DNA of 34,812 nucleotides from Pseudomonadales bacterium (GTDB taxonomy: Bacteria; Pseudomonadota; Gammaproteobacteria; Pseudomonadales; Azotimanducaceae). The notes below the pieces were generated by a model that ran no database searches, was not told where the DNA came from, and saw only the letters and a list, made by a program, of their open reading frames with translations. The stretch covers positions 1 to 34,812 of the forward strand of contig JADHNT010000019.1 of NCBI GenBank assembly GCA_016779385.1. The letters run 5' to 3'. Shown in pieces: positions 27,583 through 34,812 of this stretch (the first letter of the stretch is position 1; each line of letters begins with the position of its first letter). Made by a program: the position numbers and the translations under genes.

Positions 27583-28553
27583 GCGCGGTCCTTCCAGAGC
27601 TGGGTCATGAGCCCGAAGAGGGCGGGCACGTTGGGAGCGGAATCATCGCCCTGGAACTCCCGGTAGAGCGTCGCCAGATTCACCGCGATGCGCTCCGGGT
27701 CGCCCCAGCTGCTGTAGTCGGAGAAGCTGATTTCCCGAGCGGCCTCTTCGAAGCTGAGCCCCGCATCGAAGCGCCGTCGGCCCTCGTCCCGGATATAGCG
27801 AAGATAGGCCATGACGGCCTTCACACCGTCGGCGTCCGTCAGGGGTCCATGACCGGGCACGACGACCTCAGGGTCGCAGGCCAGGATATGCTCGCAGGCC
27901 GCCAGCCAGTTCCCCACGGGCCCCGCCCAGAGAATGGGGTGACCCTCGATAAAGAGGATGTCGCCGGTGAAGACGGTGCGATCCGCGGGCACGTGAACGA
28001 TCACGTCCCCCTGGGTATGAGCGGGTCCTACCTGCTTCAGATGCACCGCCTTGCTCCCCACGGTGAGCCTGCGTTCCCCTTCAAAGGTTTCCGTGGGTAG
28101 GCGCTGCTCCACGCTTTCAAAGTTGAAGGCCCCAAAGCAGTGAAGGAAGAAGTCCCCGAGATCCCCTAGCTGTCCCGCCCGAGCGGCCTTGGCCATGGCG
28201 GCCATGGAGGCCGGATCTTCGTGAGCCATTTCCTCGGCGCAGGCCTTCGAGGCAATGATGGTCGCCTCCGGCAGGCAGCAGTTGCCGTTGCAGTGATCGC
28301 CGTTGGCGTGGGTGTTAACCAGCTGTTTGATGTGCGCTGCGGCGGGAACGGACGCGCGCATGGTCTGAAGCATGCGCTCCGTAAGGGGCCGGTCGTAGAG
28401 CGTATCGACGAGGAGCGCCGCCTCTCCGTCGGTGATCAGCCCCGCGTTGGACCAGCCCCAGCTCCCATCGGGCTGAAGATAGGCCCAGCTTCCGCCGCCC
28501 AAGTCGCTTAAGCCTTGCTCGTAGGGTCGTACGCCAAGCCCTGTGGTTTTCAT
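27579..28553 (-). CDS. Metallo-beta-lactamase-fold hydrolase with an HANGDH motif
   Basis: This 324-residue cytoplasmic protein has the metallo-beta-lactamase fold: an N-terminal SNAGLITDGEAALLVDTLYD strand, the metal motif NTHANGDHCNGN (His82, Asn84, Asp86, His87), GPAHTQGD with His179, FTGDILF with Asp198 and VPGHGP with His235. The usual HxHxDH therefore has Asn in place of the second His, a variant found in a family subgroup. The C-terminal helices (RYIRDEGRRRFDAGLSFEEAA) resemble the quinoprotein-relay-type hydrolases. ATG 28553 follows an AGGGGG; the frame extends farther 5' without homology. Substrate is unknown. Confidence 0.87.
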   Translation of the reverse strand: MKTTGLGVRPYEQGLSDLGGGSWAYLQPDGSWGWSNAGLITDGEAALLVDTLYDRPLTERMLQTMRASVPAAAHIKQLVNTHANGDHCNGNCCLPEATIIASKACAEEMAHEDPASMAAMAKAARAGQLGDLGDFFLHCFGAFNFESVEQRLPTETFEGERRLTVGSKAVHLKQVGPAHTQGDVIVHVPADRTVFTGDILFIEGHPILWAGPVGNWLAACEHILACDPEVVVPGHGPLTDADGVKAVMAYLRYIRDEGRRRFDAGLSFEEAAREISFSDYSSWGDPERIAVNLATLYREFQGDDSAPNVPALFGLMTQLWKDRA

Positions 28554-28576
28554 TTTGATCCCCCCTCGGTGATTTT

Positions 28577-28597
28577 CCCTAGGGCTTCGCCCTGGGG
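28577..28597. other. Nine-base-pair hairpin in the divergent region between the hydrolase and acyltransferase genes
   Basis: CCCTAGGGC (28577-28585) pairs with GCCCTGGGG (28589-28597) around a TTC loop, with one G-U pair, followed by GTTTCGTACACT. The hairpin directly precedes the TACACT element (28603-28608) that could be the -10 of the acyltransferase gene, so it may be an operator or a roadblock. No terminator U-tract follows. Confidence 0.4.
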
Positions 28598-28635
28598 TTT
28601 CGTACACTGGCATTTTTCGCCGCGAAGACACGCCC

Positions 28636-29778
28636 TTGAGCCCTGACGCGCCCTTTGAAGCGATCCGCCCCTACAGTGACGAGGAGCTCCCCGGGGTTCT
28701 GGCCCGCCTTCGGAGCGACCCTCGGTTCCTCAACGCCATGCTGCGTTTTCGGGCGCCCTGGGCGCCGGCGTGGCTGCTACCCCTGCTTCGCCCCGGTCTG
28801 AGCCGGATGCTTACCCGGCGTACTCGTCACTTTAAGACTATCGACGACTTCCAGGCGAGCCTTGAAGGGATCGTGGCCCACATGCTTCAAAGCAGCACGG
28901 ACGGCTTCAGCTGGTCCGGGCTGGAGACCCTCGACCCTAACCGGGCGTACCTGTTCGTCGCCAATCACCGGGATATTGCTCTCGACTCCATTCTTCTGAA
29001 TTACGCGCTTCATCAGGCGGGCTTTCCCACGGCTCGGGTGGCCATCGGCGATAATCTCCTGGCCACGGAGGCCGCGGCCGATCTTATGCGCCTGAATAAG
29101 AGCTTCATCGTCCGTCGCTCCGTAACCGGCCTCCGGGAGCAGCTCGCGGCCTTCACCCTCACCTCCGCCTATATCCATCACTCCATCGAAGAGGGCGCGT
29201 CCGTGTGGATTGCGCAGCGGGAGGGGCGGGCGAAGGACGGAGAGGATCGAACGGACCCGGCCATCATCAAGATGTTTTTCGTCAGCCAGCGGAAAGGGTC
29301 GCGATCCTTCGTAGAGGTGATGAGCGATCTGTCCATCGTGCCCGTGGCCGTGTCCTATGAGCTCGACCCCTGTGATGTGTCGAAGGCCCGGAGCCTCGCG
29401 GCCGATCCGACGGCACCGAAGGCGCCGGGGCAAGACCTCCAGGACATCATTACCGGTATCACGGGGCCGAAGGGGCGGGTGCATCTCCATTTTGGTGACT
29501 CCCTGGATCAGCCAGGGGACTCGCCAGAAGCAGTGGCCTCGGCAATAGATCGGGCGATCCACGAGGGCTTTCGCCTTTGGCCTACCCATGGCGAGGCCTA
29601 CCGGCGCCTGACCGAAAAGGACGCGCCGCCCCTTCACGATGCCCAGGGCGTGCTGAAGCCCGCGGTGCGGAGGGCCTTCGAGGCGCGCTTTGGGGAAAGC
29701 GAGGCTATCGACCGTTGGATGCTGCGTCAGTACGCCGCCCCCGTTGCGCTGGCCCTGGGGGAGGCGCCGCCGGTTTAG
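28636..29778 (+). CDS. PlsC-like 1-acyl-glycerol-3-phosphate acyltransferase family protein
   Basis: This 380-residue protein has an acyltransferase domain with the catalytic-type motif ANHRDIALDS, His111 followed by Asp113 and Asp117, then RVAIGDNLL and an IAQREGRAKDGEDRTDP block (about 194-212). The arrangement matches a bacterial glycerol-3-phosphate acyltransferase-like subgroup that carries NHRDI rather than the classic NHQSxxD, and it is predicted to transfer acyl groups to a lipid precursor. TTG 28636 is the start; no ribosome site is clear. TACACT lies 27 bases upstream. The stop overlaps that of the srkA gene by four bases (TTAG). Confidence 0.8.
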   Translation: MSPDAPFEAIRPYSDEELPGVLARLRSDPRFLNAMLRFRAPWAPAWLLPLLRPGLSRMLTRRTRHFKTIDDFQASLEGIVAHMLQSSTDGFSWSGLETLDPNRAYLFVANHRDIALDSILLNYALHQAGFPTARVAIGDNLLATEAAADLMRLNKSFIVRRSVTGLREQLAAFTLTSAYIHHSIEEGASVWIAQREGRAKDGEDRTDPAIIKMFFVSQRKGSRSFVEVMSDLSIVPVAVSYELDPCDVSKARSLAADPTAPKAPGQDLQDIITGITGPKGRVHLHFGDSLDQPGDSPEAVASAIDRAIHEGFRLWPTHGEAYRRLTEKDAPPLHDAQGVLKPAVRRAFEARFGESEAIDRWMLRQYAAPVALALGEAPPV

Positions 29779-30755
29779 GGCACTTCGGGCAGGGGACCGT
29801 GGAGGGCTGCCAGCTGTTCCCGAAGCGTCAGAATGTGCTGGCTCCAGTAGCGATCCGTGCCGTAGTCCGGAAAGGCTCGGGGAAAGGCCGGATCTTCCCA
29901 GCGCCGTCCGATCCAGGCCGCATGGTGAAGAATGCGCAGCGTGCGTAGCGGCTCCAGAAGGGTCAGGGTGCGGCGATCAAAGGCGTGGAAGCGCTCATAC
30001 CCTGCCAGGAGTTTGCCCAGCTGGGGCCCCTGTTCCGCCGCGTCTCCCGAAGTGAACAGCCACAGGTCTTGCACCGCCGGCCCCTGCCGAGCGTCGTCAA
30101 AGTCCACGAAGTGGGCCACCCCGTCCTGCCACAGGAGATTGCCCAGGTGGCAGTCCCCGTGTAGTCGAAGGGTCTCCGGCGCGCAGGCCGTAAAGCGCTC
30201 CTCGATGAGGGCCAGGAGATCGGCGCTGAGGGTTTCGTAGGCGTTCTCTACGCTGTAGGGCAGCTGTCCCGTTTCTAGCAGAAAGTCCCGGCTGTCGTAG
30301 CCGAAGCGCGCGACCGTAAGGGCCGGCCGATGCTTGAAGGGCTTTAGCGCGCCAACGGCGTGGATACGCCCCAGAAGGCGTCCCAGGACGGCAAGGGCCT
30401 CGTCGTCCTCTAGATCCGGGGCCCGGCCCGCAATGCGTGGATAGAGGGCAAAGCGCAGCCCCTCCACGCTGATGCGCAGCGTTTCCCCGGCGTCGTTCGC
30501 TAGGGGCACTACGGCCGGGATGTCCCGCTCGGCCAGCTCTAAGGTGAAGTCGTGCTCCTCTTGCAGGGCTTCATCGCTCCAGCGCCCGGGGCGATAGAAC
30601 TTGGCAATCAGCGGTGGGCCATCACTCTGGCCGACCTGATACACCCGATTTTCATAGGAGTTTAAGGCCATGAGTTGGGCATCCAGCGCATAACCTTCCC
30701 CTTCTAGGATCGTCAGGACCCGATCCGGCGAGAGTGCTTTGTAGGGCGTGTCCAT
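29775..30755 (-). CDS. srkA: Stress response serine/threonine kinase SrkA (YihE)
   Basis: This 326-residue protein matches SrkA (YihE/RdoA), a Ser/Thr kinase of the phosphotransferase fold that protects cells from stress-induced death in E. coli. Key elements are LNSYENRVYQVG near the N-terminus (about 31-42), catalytic HGDCHLGN with His199, Asp201 and Asn206, and the metal-binding DFDDA with Asp218. These numbers coincide closely with the E. coli protein. Length matches the family (about 328). ATG 30755 has only a weak AAGG. In E. coli srkA precedes dsbA; here comF lies upstream instead. Confidence 0.93.
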   Translation of the reverse strand: MDTPYKALSPDRVLTILEGEGYALDAQLMALNSYENRVYQVGQSDGPPLIAKFYRPGRWSDEALQEEHDFTLELAERDIPAVVPLANDAGETLRISVEGLRFALYPRIAGRAPDLEDDEALAVLGRLLGRIHAVGALKPFKHRPALTVARFGYDSRDFLLETGQLPYSVENAYETLSADLLALIEERFTACAPETLRLHGDCHLGNLLWQDGVAHFVDFDDARQGPAVQDLWLFTSGDAAEQGPQLGKLLAGYERFHAFDRRTLTLLEPLRTLRILHHAAWIGRRWEDPAFPRAFPDYGTDRYWSQHILTLREQLAALHGPLPEVP

Positions 30756-30810
30756 GGCCTTGGGTCCCCAGGCGGAAAGGCCGGCAGTACAGCCCGCCCG
30801 GGCGCGAGAA

Positions 30811-31479
30811 TCAAGGTGGGCTCGGGGGCAGGGTCCAGGCGAAGACCCAATGGAGGGGGGGCGCCCAGCCCGCTGCGAGGAGCGCGTCGCGCCCGGCGCT
30901 GAGGGTGGCGCCGGTGGTGGCTACGTCATCGATCAATACGGGGACCAGCCCGGGCTTAGGGGGGGAAGTGGCGTGAAAGGCGCGAGCGAGATTGCCCAGC
31001 CGTGCCTCCCGGGGGAGGCGGCTTTGGGGGGCGGTGGCGCGATGGCGGCGCAGGGCCGACAGGAGGGGTAAGCCCGTCAGGCGATGAAGCCAGAGGCTGA
31101 GGAGCTGGGCTTGATCAAAGCCCCTTCGGAGGCGCCGGCGCCAGTGCAGGGGCAGGGGGATGAGCACCACTGCGTGTTCCGAAAAGGACCGGGGCAGGGC
31201 CTCGGCCATGAGCGTCGCCATGAGCCGGGCCGCCTCGGGTCGGCGCTGGAATTTCAGCTGCTGCGCCAGCCCTTGGGCACCGCTGCCGTAGCAAAAGGGG
31301 GCGAAGGGGCCGCGGGCCGTGCCCCGGGGCGCCTCAAGACCACCGGGGAGGGGGCGCAGGGTGAGGCGGCAGGCGGGGCAGAGATCCTCCGGGCCTGGGC
31401 AGGGAAGGCCGCAGAGCTGGCACTGTGGTGGCAGCAGCCAGCGCGCCCAGGCATCGAGGTGCTTCCAAAGGTGAGTCAT
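30811..31479 (-). CDS. ComF/GntX family protein (phosphoribosyltransferase-like)
   Basis: This 222-residue protein has an N-terminal zinc-binding double-zinc-ribbon region (Cys20, Cys23, Cys34, Cys37) and a phosphoribosyltransferase domain with the PRPP-binding motif VLIDDVATTGAT (181-192). IPLPLHWRRRLRRGFDQAQLL is the typical ComF strand-turn motif. ComF supports DNA uptake in transformable bacteria, and GntX (YhgH) is linked to gluconate or carbon use in E. coli; either name is uncertain here. ATG 31479 is the start, with a GGGGGA nearby. It is divergent from the acyl-CoA dehydrogenase at 31622. Confidence 0.88.
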   Translation of the reverse strand: MTHLWKHLDAWARWLLPPQCQLCGLPCPGPEDLCPACRLTLRPLPGGLEAPRGTARGPFAPFCYGSGAQGLAQQLKFQRRPEAARLMATLMAEALPRSFSEHAVVLIPLPLHWRRRLRRGFDQAQLLSLWLHRLTGLPLLSALRRHRATAPQSRLPREARLGNLARAFHATSPPKPGLVPVLIDDVATTGATLSAGRDALLAAGWAPPLHWVFAWTLPPSPP

Positions 31480-31498
31480 CGGTCCCCCGGCTCAAGCA

Positions 31499-31511
31499 AC
31501 CCTTAAAGGGT
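31499..31511. promoter_or_regulatory. Perfect 13-base palindrome in the comF/dehydrogenase divergent region
   Basis: ACCCTT and AAGGGT flank a single central A (31499-31511), giving a perfect inverted repeat 20 bases upstream of the comF start. It could be an operator for one or both divergent genes; no known regulator is recognised. Confidence 0.3.
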
Positions 31512-31621
31512 GCGGGGAATCGCCATTTTCTGGGTGGGGGTGGGGAAATTCCTACGCTCATCGTCCCCTTCTGCGGACACCTTCGGTACCATGAGCGGGC
31601 ACGCGAACTCGGGGGATTAGC

Positions 31622-33379
31622 ATGCTGACGTACACCGCGCCGGAAGCGGACCTGGCTTTTCTGCTTTTTGACCTTTTTCAGGCGCCGGAGCGCTGGGCTT
31701 CCTCTGAGGGAACGGCGCACCTGGATGCGGACCTCGCGCAGGCGATTTTGAGCGAAGGGGGACGGCTTGCCAGCGAGGTGTTCTCCCCGCTGATGCAACC
31801 TGGGGACGCGGAGGGCTGCCACCTTGAAGGCGGTCAGGTGCGCACTCCGGCCGGGTTTAAGGCCGCCTACGAGGCCTACGCCCAGGGCGGCTGGATGGGC
31901 CTTGCCGGGGATCCCGCCTTCGGGGGGCAGGGCATGCCGAAGCAGCTCTGCGTCGCCCTGGAGGAGATGTTTTTCGCCGCTAACGCCAGCCTCTATCTTT
32001 ACCCGGCGCTCTCCGCCGGCGCGTGCGTCCTACTCGCGGCCCACGGTTCGGAGGCGCAAAAAGCCCAGTGGCTGCCGCCCCTCTACGAAGGGCGCTTTAG
32101 CGGCACCATGTGTCTCACCGAGCCCCACGCCGGCTCTGACCTATCCTTGCTGCGCACCCGGGCCGAGCCCCAGGGGGACGGATCCTTCTCCGTCAGCGGC
32201 AGCAAAATTTTCATCACCGGGGGCGAGCACGATCTCACGGAAAACATCGTGCACTTCGTGCTCGCGCGTACCCCCGACGCGCCCCCGGGGAACCGGGGCC
32301 TCTCCCTTTTCCTTGTGCCGAAGATTCTGCTTGCCGCGGGCGGGACGCTGGGCGATCGCAACGCCGTTGCCGTGGGGAGCATCGAACACAAGATGGGCAT
32401 CAAGGGCAGCGCGACCTGCGTCATGAACTTCGACGGGGCCCGGGGCTGGCTGGTGGGGGAAGAGGGACGCGGGCTCGCGGCCATGTTCACCATGATGAAC
32501 TATGAGCGCCTGTCCATTGGCCTTCAGGGGTTGGGGACGGCGGATCTCGCCTTCCAAAACGCCCTGGCCTACGCCAAGGAGCGGCGCCAGGGCCGGGATC
32601 CCCAGGGCTCCACGGAGGAGGCCGATAGCCTGTTGGTCCATCCCGACGTGCGACGCATGCTGCTCACGCAGAAAGCTTTCAACGAAGGGGGGCGAGCCTT
32701 TGCCAGCTATGTGGCGATGATGCTCGACCAGGCGCGCTACGGCACCACGGCGGAGGCCCGGGCGGAAGGAGAGGCCTTCGCGGCCTTTCTGACGCCGATT
32801 GCCAAGGCCTTCTTCTCCGATCGGGGGCTTGAGTGCTGCATCCTGGCTCAGCAGGTCCTGGGAGGGCATGGCTATCTGGCTGAGTGGGGCCTCGAGCAGT
32901 GCGTGCGCGATACGCGCATCGCGCAGATCTATGAGGGGACCAATGGCATTCAGGCCATGGACCTTGCCGATCGGAAAACGGCGCGGGAGCAAGGCCGCAC
33001 GGCGATGGCGCTCCTGGCCTCCCTGCGGGCAGCGTGCCCCTCGGAAGGCCCCTGGGTCCGGGAAGTCAGCGATGCGCTGGACACCTTTCGGCGCGCCACG
33101 GAGGCCCTGGTGGCTGGCGGCGCCGAGGACCCCGCCTTTGCCGGAGCCGTGGCAGCGGACTACCTCGAGCTGACCGGGCTCGTGCTCTATGCCTGCCTGT
33201 GGCAGCGCATGGTTCCGGCGGCGGTGCGTTCAGCCGAGGCGGGGCGCGTGCCGACACGCTTTGCGGACGACAAGCGCAGCACTGGCGCCTTTTTCATGGC
33301 GAAGCTACTGCCTAAGATCACCCTGCTCGAGCAAACGCTAAAGGCCGGCAGTGCGCCGCTCATGGCAGCGGCGCTCTAG
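31622..33379 (+). CDS. Large acyl-CoA dehydrogenase, DmdC-like family
   Basis: This 585-residue protein is a long acyl-CoA dehydrogenase with the extra N-terminal segment MLTYTAPEADLAFLLFDLF and a C-terminal Acyl-CoA_dh_C domain (about 455-585) not found in the 400-residue enzymes. The substrate-binding region includes CLTEPHAGSDLSLLRTRA, and the catalytic Glu438 is in IYEGTNGIQAMDL. The architecture is that of the DmdC group, some of which oxidise 3-methylmercaptopropionyl-CoA in DMSP demethylation; many relatives are generic beta-oxidation enzymes, so DmdC activity is not claimed. GGGGGA precedes ATG 31622. It is a single-gene unit divergent from comF. Confidence 0.9.
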   Translation: MLTYTAPEADLAFLLFDLFQAPERWASSEGTAHLDADLAQAILSEGGRLASEVFSPLMQPGDAEGCHLEGGQVRTPAGFKAAYEAYAQGGWMGLAGDPAFGGQGMPKQLCVALEEMFFAANASLYLYPALSAGACVLLAAHGSEAQKAQWLPPLYEGRFSGTMCLTEPHAGSDLSLLRTRAEPQGDGSFSVSGSKIFITGGEHDLTENIVHFVLARTPDAPPGNRGLSLFLVPKILLAAGGTLGDRNAVAVGSIEHKMGIKGSATCVMNFDGARGWLVGEEGRGLAAMFTMMNYERLSIGLQGLGTADLAFQNALAYAKERRQGRDPQGSTEEADSLLVHPDVRRMLLTQKAFNEGGRAFASYVAMMLDQARYGTTAEARAEGEAFAAFLTPIAKAFFSDRGLECCILAQQVLGGHGYLAEWGLEQCVRDTRIAQIYEGTNGIQAMDLADRKTAREQGRTAMALLASLRAACPSEGPWVREVSDALDTFRRATEALVAGGAEDPAFAGAVAADYLELTGLVLYACLWQRMVPAAVRSAEAGRVPTRFADDKRSTGAFFMAKLLPKITLLEQTLKAGSAPLMAAAL

Positions 33380-33394
33380 GATTTTGGTTTTAGT

Positions 33395-34798
33395 CTAGGG
33401 CTGGGAGACCTTCCCGCGGGCCTCGCAGAGCGCTGCGAGGCGATGGGGCACATCCTGGAAGTCTCCGTTGCTCATGCACACGATATGACGACGCGGCGCC
33501 TTTGTGCCCGCGGGGCCTCGTAGGGCCGCCTCCAGAAGGGTCTCGGCCTTCTGATGCACGGTCGTCGGGGTGATGCTGTCCTGGCTGAGCCCGGTTAAAT
33601 CCCAGGTGATGCGGGGCGTGGAAAGCCAGTGGGCGGCGTCCGCTGGGGCGGTGCAGTGCGCCAGGGCGGGACGGAGCGCCCCCAGGCTCATGGTGTGGGA
33701 CCGGGGCTCAATTAGAGCAATGATTTCCTCGCCCCCAGCCCGCTCCCGGAGGCCCTGCAGGGTGCTGCGGATGGCCGTGGGGTGGTGAGCAAAATCGTCG
33801 TAGACCACCACGTTCTCATCCTCATAGAGAACCTCGAGGCGCCGCTTAACCCCATGAAAGGTCCGAAGGGCTTCAAGGGCTTGCGTCGGGGCCACCCCCA
33901 CGTGATGGGCGGCGGCGAGGGCTGCAAGGGCGTTCTGGGCGTTGTGTTGGCCGCTGAGCGCGAGGACGAGCGGGCCCAGGTCGACGCCCTCATGGAGCAC
34001 CCGAGGGGGCTCGCCTTTCTGGGAGCCGTAGACCAGGCGCCAGGGCGCGGTCGTGTCCTCAGCGGGAGCCCCCAGGGGCACGCGGGTGGACCAACACCCT
34101 CGGGCCAGTACCTCCTCGATGGCATCCTCTCCCTCTGGGTAGATCACCTTGCCGGTGCTCGGGATGGTGCGCAGAAGCAGATGAAACTGATCCTGGATGG
34201 CCTTCAGGTCCGGGAAGATATCGGCGTGATCGTATTCAAGGTTGTTAATGATCACGGTGCGGGGGTGGTAGTGGACGAACTTGGAGCGCCGATCGAAAAA
34301 AGAGCAGTCGTATTCGTCCGCTTCCACGACAAAATAGTGCCCGCCGCCGAGCTCGGCCGCGCGGGGAAGATCCCGGGCAACGCCCCCAATCAGGTAGCCC
34401 GGAGCGAGTCCCGCCTGTTGCAGGATCCAGGTGAGCATGGCGGTGGTGGTGGTTTTGCCGTGGGTGCCCGCGACCGCCAGCACGTGGCGCCCGGGCAGCA
34501 AGGTTTCCCCTAGCCACTGGGCGCCGGAGCTAAAAGGGATGCCGGCGTCGAGCATGGCCTCTACCCCGGGATGGCCCCGGGGTAAGCCGGCGTTCCCCAG
34601 CACGATCAGATCGGGCCGCGGCCAAAGCATTTCCGGAGCGAAGCCCTCGAGCGCTTCGATGCCCGCGTCAGCCAGCACCGTGCTCATGGGCGGATAAAGC
34701 GCGCCATCGCAGCCTCGCACCTCATGCCCCGCTTCCCTGGCGAGGAGGGCCAGGTTGCCCATGAGCGTGCCGCCGATGCCCATAAAGAAGAGTTTCAC
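33395..34798 (-). CDS. mpl: UDP-N-acetylmuramate:L-alanyl-gamma-D-glutamyl-meso-diaminopimelate ligase
   Basis: This 467-residue Mur-ligase-fold enzyme re-attaches the recovered tripeptide L-Ala-gamma-D-Glu-meso-DAP to UDP-MurNAc in peptidoglycan recycling. It starts KLFFMGIGGTLMGNLALLA, has the ATP-binding GTHGKTTTT (111-119), the Mur-type NNLEYDHADIF (185-195) and DDFAHHPTAI (near 344). Length is typical (about 450-470). The start is GTG 34798 with an excellent GGAGG just upstream at the window edge. It is independent of the dehydrogenase, whose stop is 15 bases away on the other strand. Presence of Mpl implies DAP-type peptidoglycan recycling in a Gram-negative. Confidence 0.96.
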   Translation of the reverse strand: MKLFFMGIGGTLMGNLALLAREAGHEVRGCDGALYPPMSTVLADAGIEALEGFAPEMLWPRPDLIVLGNAGLPRGHPGVEAMLDAGIPFSSGAQWLGETLLPGRHVLAVAGTHGKTTTTAMLTWILQQAGLAPGYLIGGVARDLPRAAELGGGHYFVVEADEYDCSFFDRRSKFVHYHPRTVIINNLEYDHADIFPDLKAIQDQFHLLLRTIPSTGKVIYPEGEDAIEEVLARGCWSTRVPLGAPAEDTTAPWRLVYGSQKGEPPRVLHEGVDLGPLVLALSGQHNAQNALAALAAAHHVGVAPTQALEALRTFHGVKRRLEVLYEDENVVVYDDFAHHPTAIRSTLQGLRERAGGEEIIALIEPRSHTMSLGALRPALAHCTAPADAAHWLSTPRITWDLTGLSQDSITPTTVHQKAETLLEAALRGPAGTKAPRRHIVCMSNGDFQDVPHRLAALCEARGKVSQP

Positions 34799-34812
34799 GA
34801 AGCGCCTCCAAG

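Noticed and set aside
31622-33379. Assignment as DmdC of DMSP demethylation
   Set aside because: The family architecture fits, but dmdA, dmdB and dmdD are not in the window and generic beta-oxidation paralogues look the same.

Overview
The window is GC-rich, densely coding DNA from a Gram-negative bacterium. Outer-membrane receptor, lipoprotein and TonB-type proteins, Mpl, SrkA, a KdsD-like isomerase and Smr/DUF924/ComF housekeeping genes point to a gammaproteobacterium. Several acyl-CoA dehydrogenases, M13 and M28 peptidases and a luciferase-like oxidoreductase resemble aerobic, probably marine, oligotrophic lineages such as Halieaceae; that placement is inference. There is no tRNA, rRNA, insertion sequence, prophage or CRISPR array. 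No gene-free stretch exceeds 300 bases; the longest (about 284 bases, 10666-10949) is largely filled by a TPP riboswitch.

Layout. (1) 47-7808: a single-domain arabinose-5-phosphate-isomerase-like gene, divergent from a tightly packed glycan operon: GH20 hexosaminidase, N-acetylhexosamine kinase-like protein, VOC protein, GH2 beta-galactosidase, and a small TonB-C-domain lipoprotein. The two glycosidases have no signal peptides, so sugars are probably cleaved and phosphorylated in the cytoplasm. (2) 7818-10871, minus strand: a thiamine-responsive operon with a candidate promoter, a THI-box riboswitch, a hairpin that masks the ribosome-binding site, a TonB-dependent receptor, a YkoF-like thiamine/HMP-binding protein and a YiiD-C thioesterase-like protein. 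This is the most interesting system in the window. (3) 10950-15370: two coupled GNAT acetyltransferases, SmrA, a DUF924/PaiB/secreted metallo-beta-lactamase-fold operon, and a NUDIX hydrolase. (4) 15447-19210: M28 peptidase, Asp/Glu racemase, luciferase-like oxidoreductase and a Sel1-like protein in one run. (5) 19207-25348: amidase, M13 peptidase lipoprotein, a perfect bidirectional terminator, and a pair of acyl-CoA dehydrogenases that look like the two subunits of a heteromeric enzyme. (6) 25358-28553: SDR dehydrogenase with two small membrane proteins, a TSUP permease and a second metallo-beta-lactamase-fold protein. (7) 28636-34798: acyltransferase, SrkA, ComF, a large DmdC-type acyl-CoA dehydrogenase and Mpl.

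Organisation. Same-strand neighbours often overlap by ATGA, GTGA or TAATG, and four convergent pairs share exactly four bases at their stop codons (CTAG or TTAG). Non-ATG starts are frequent. All calls come from reading motifs in the translated sequence; no database search was run.
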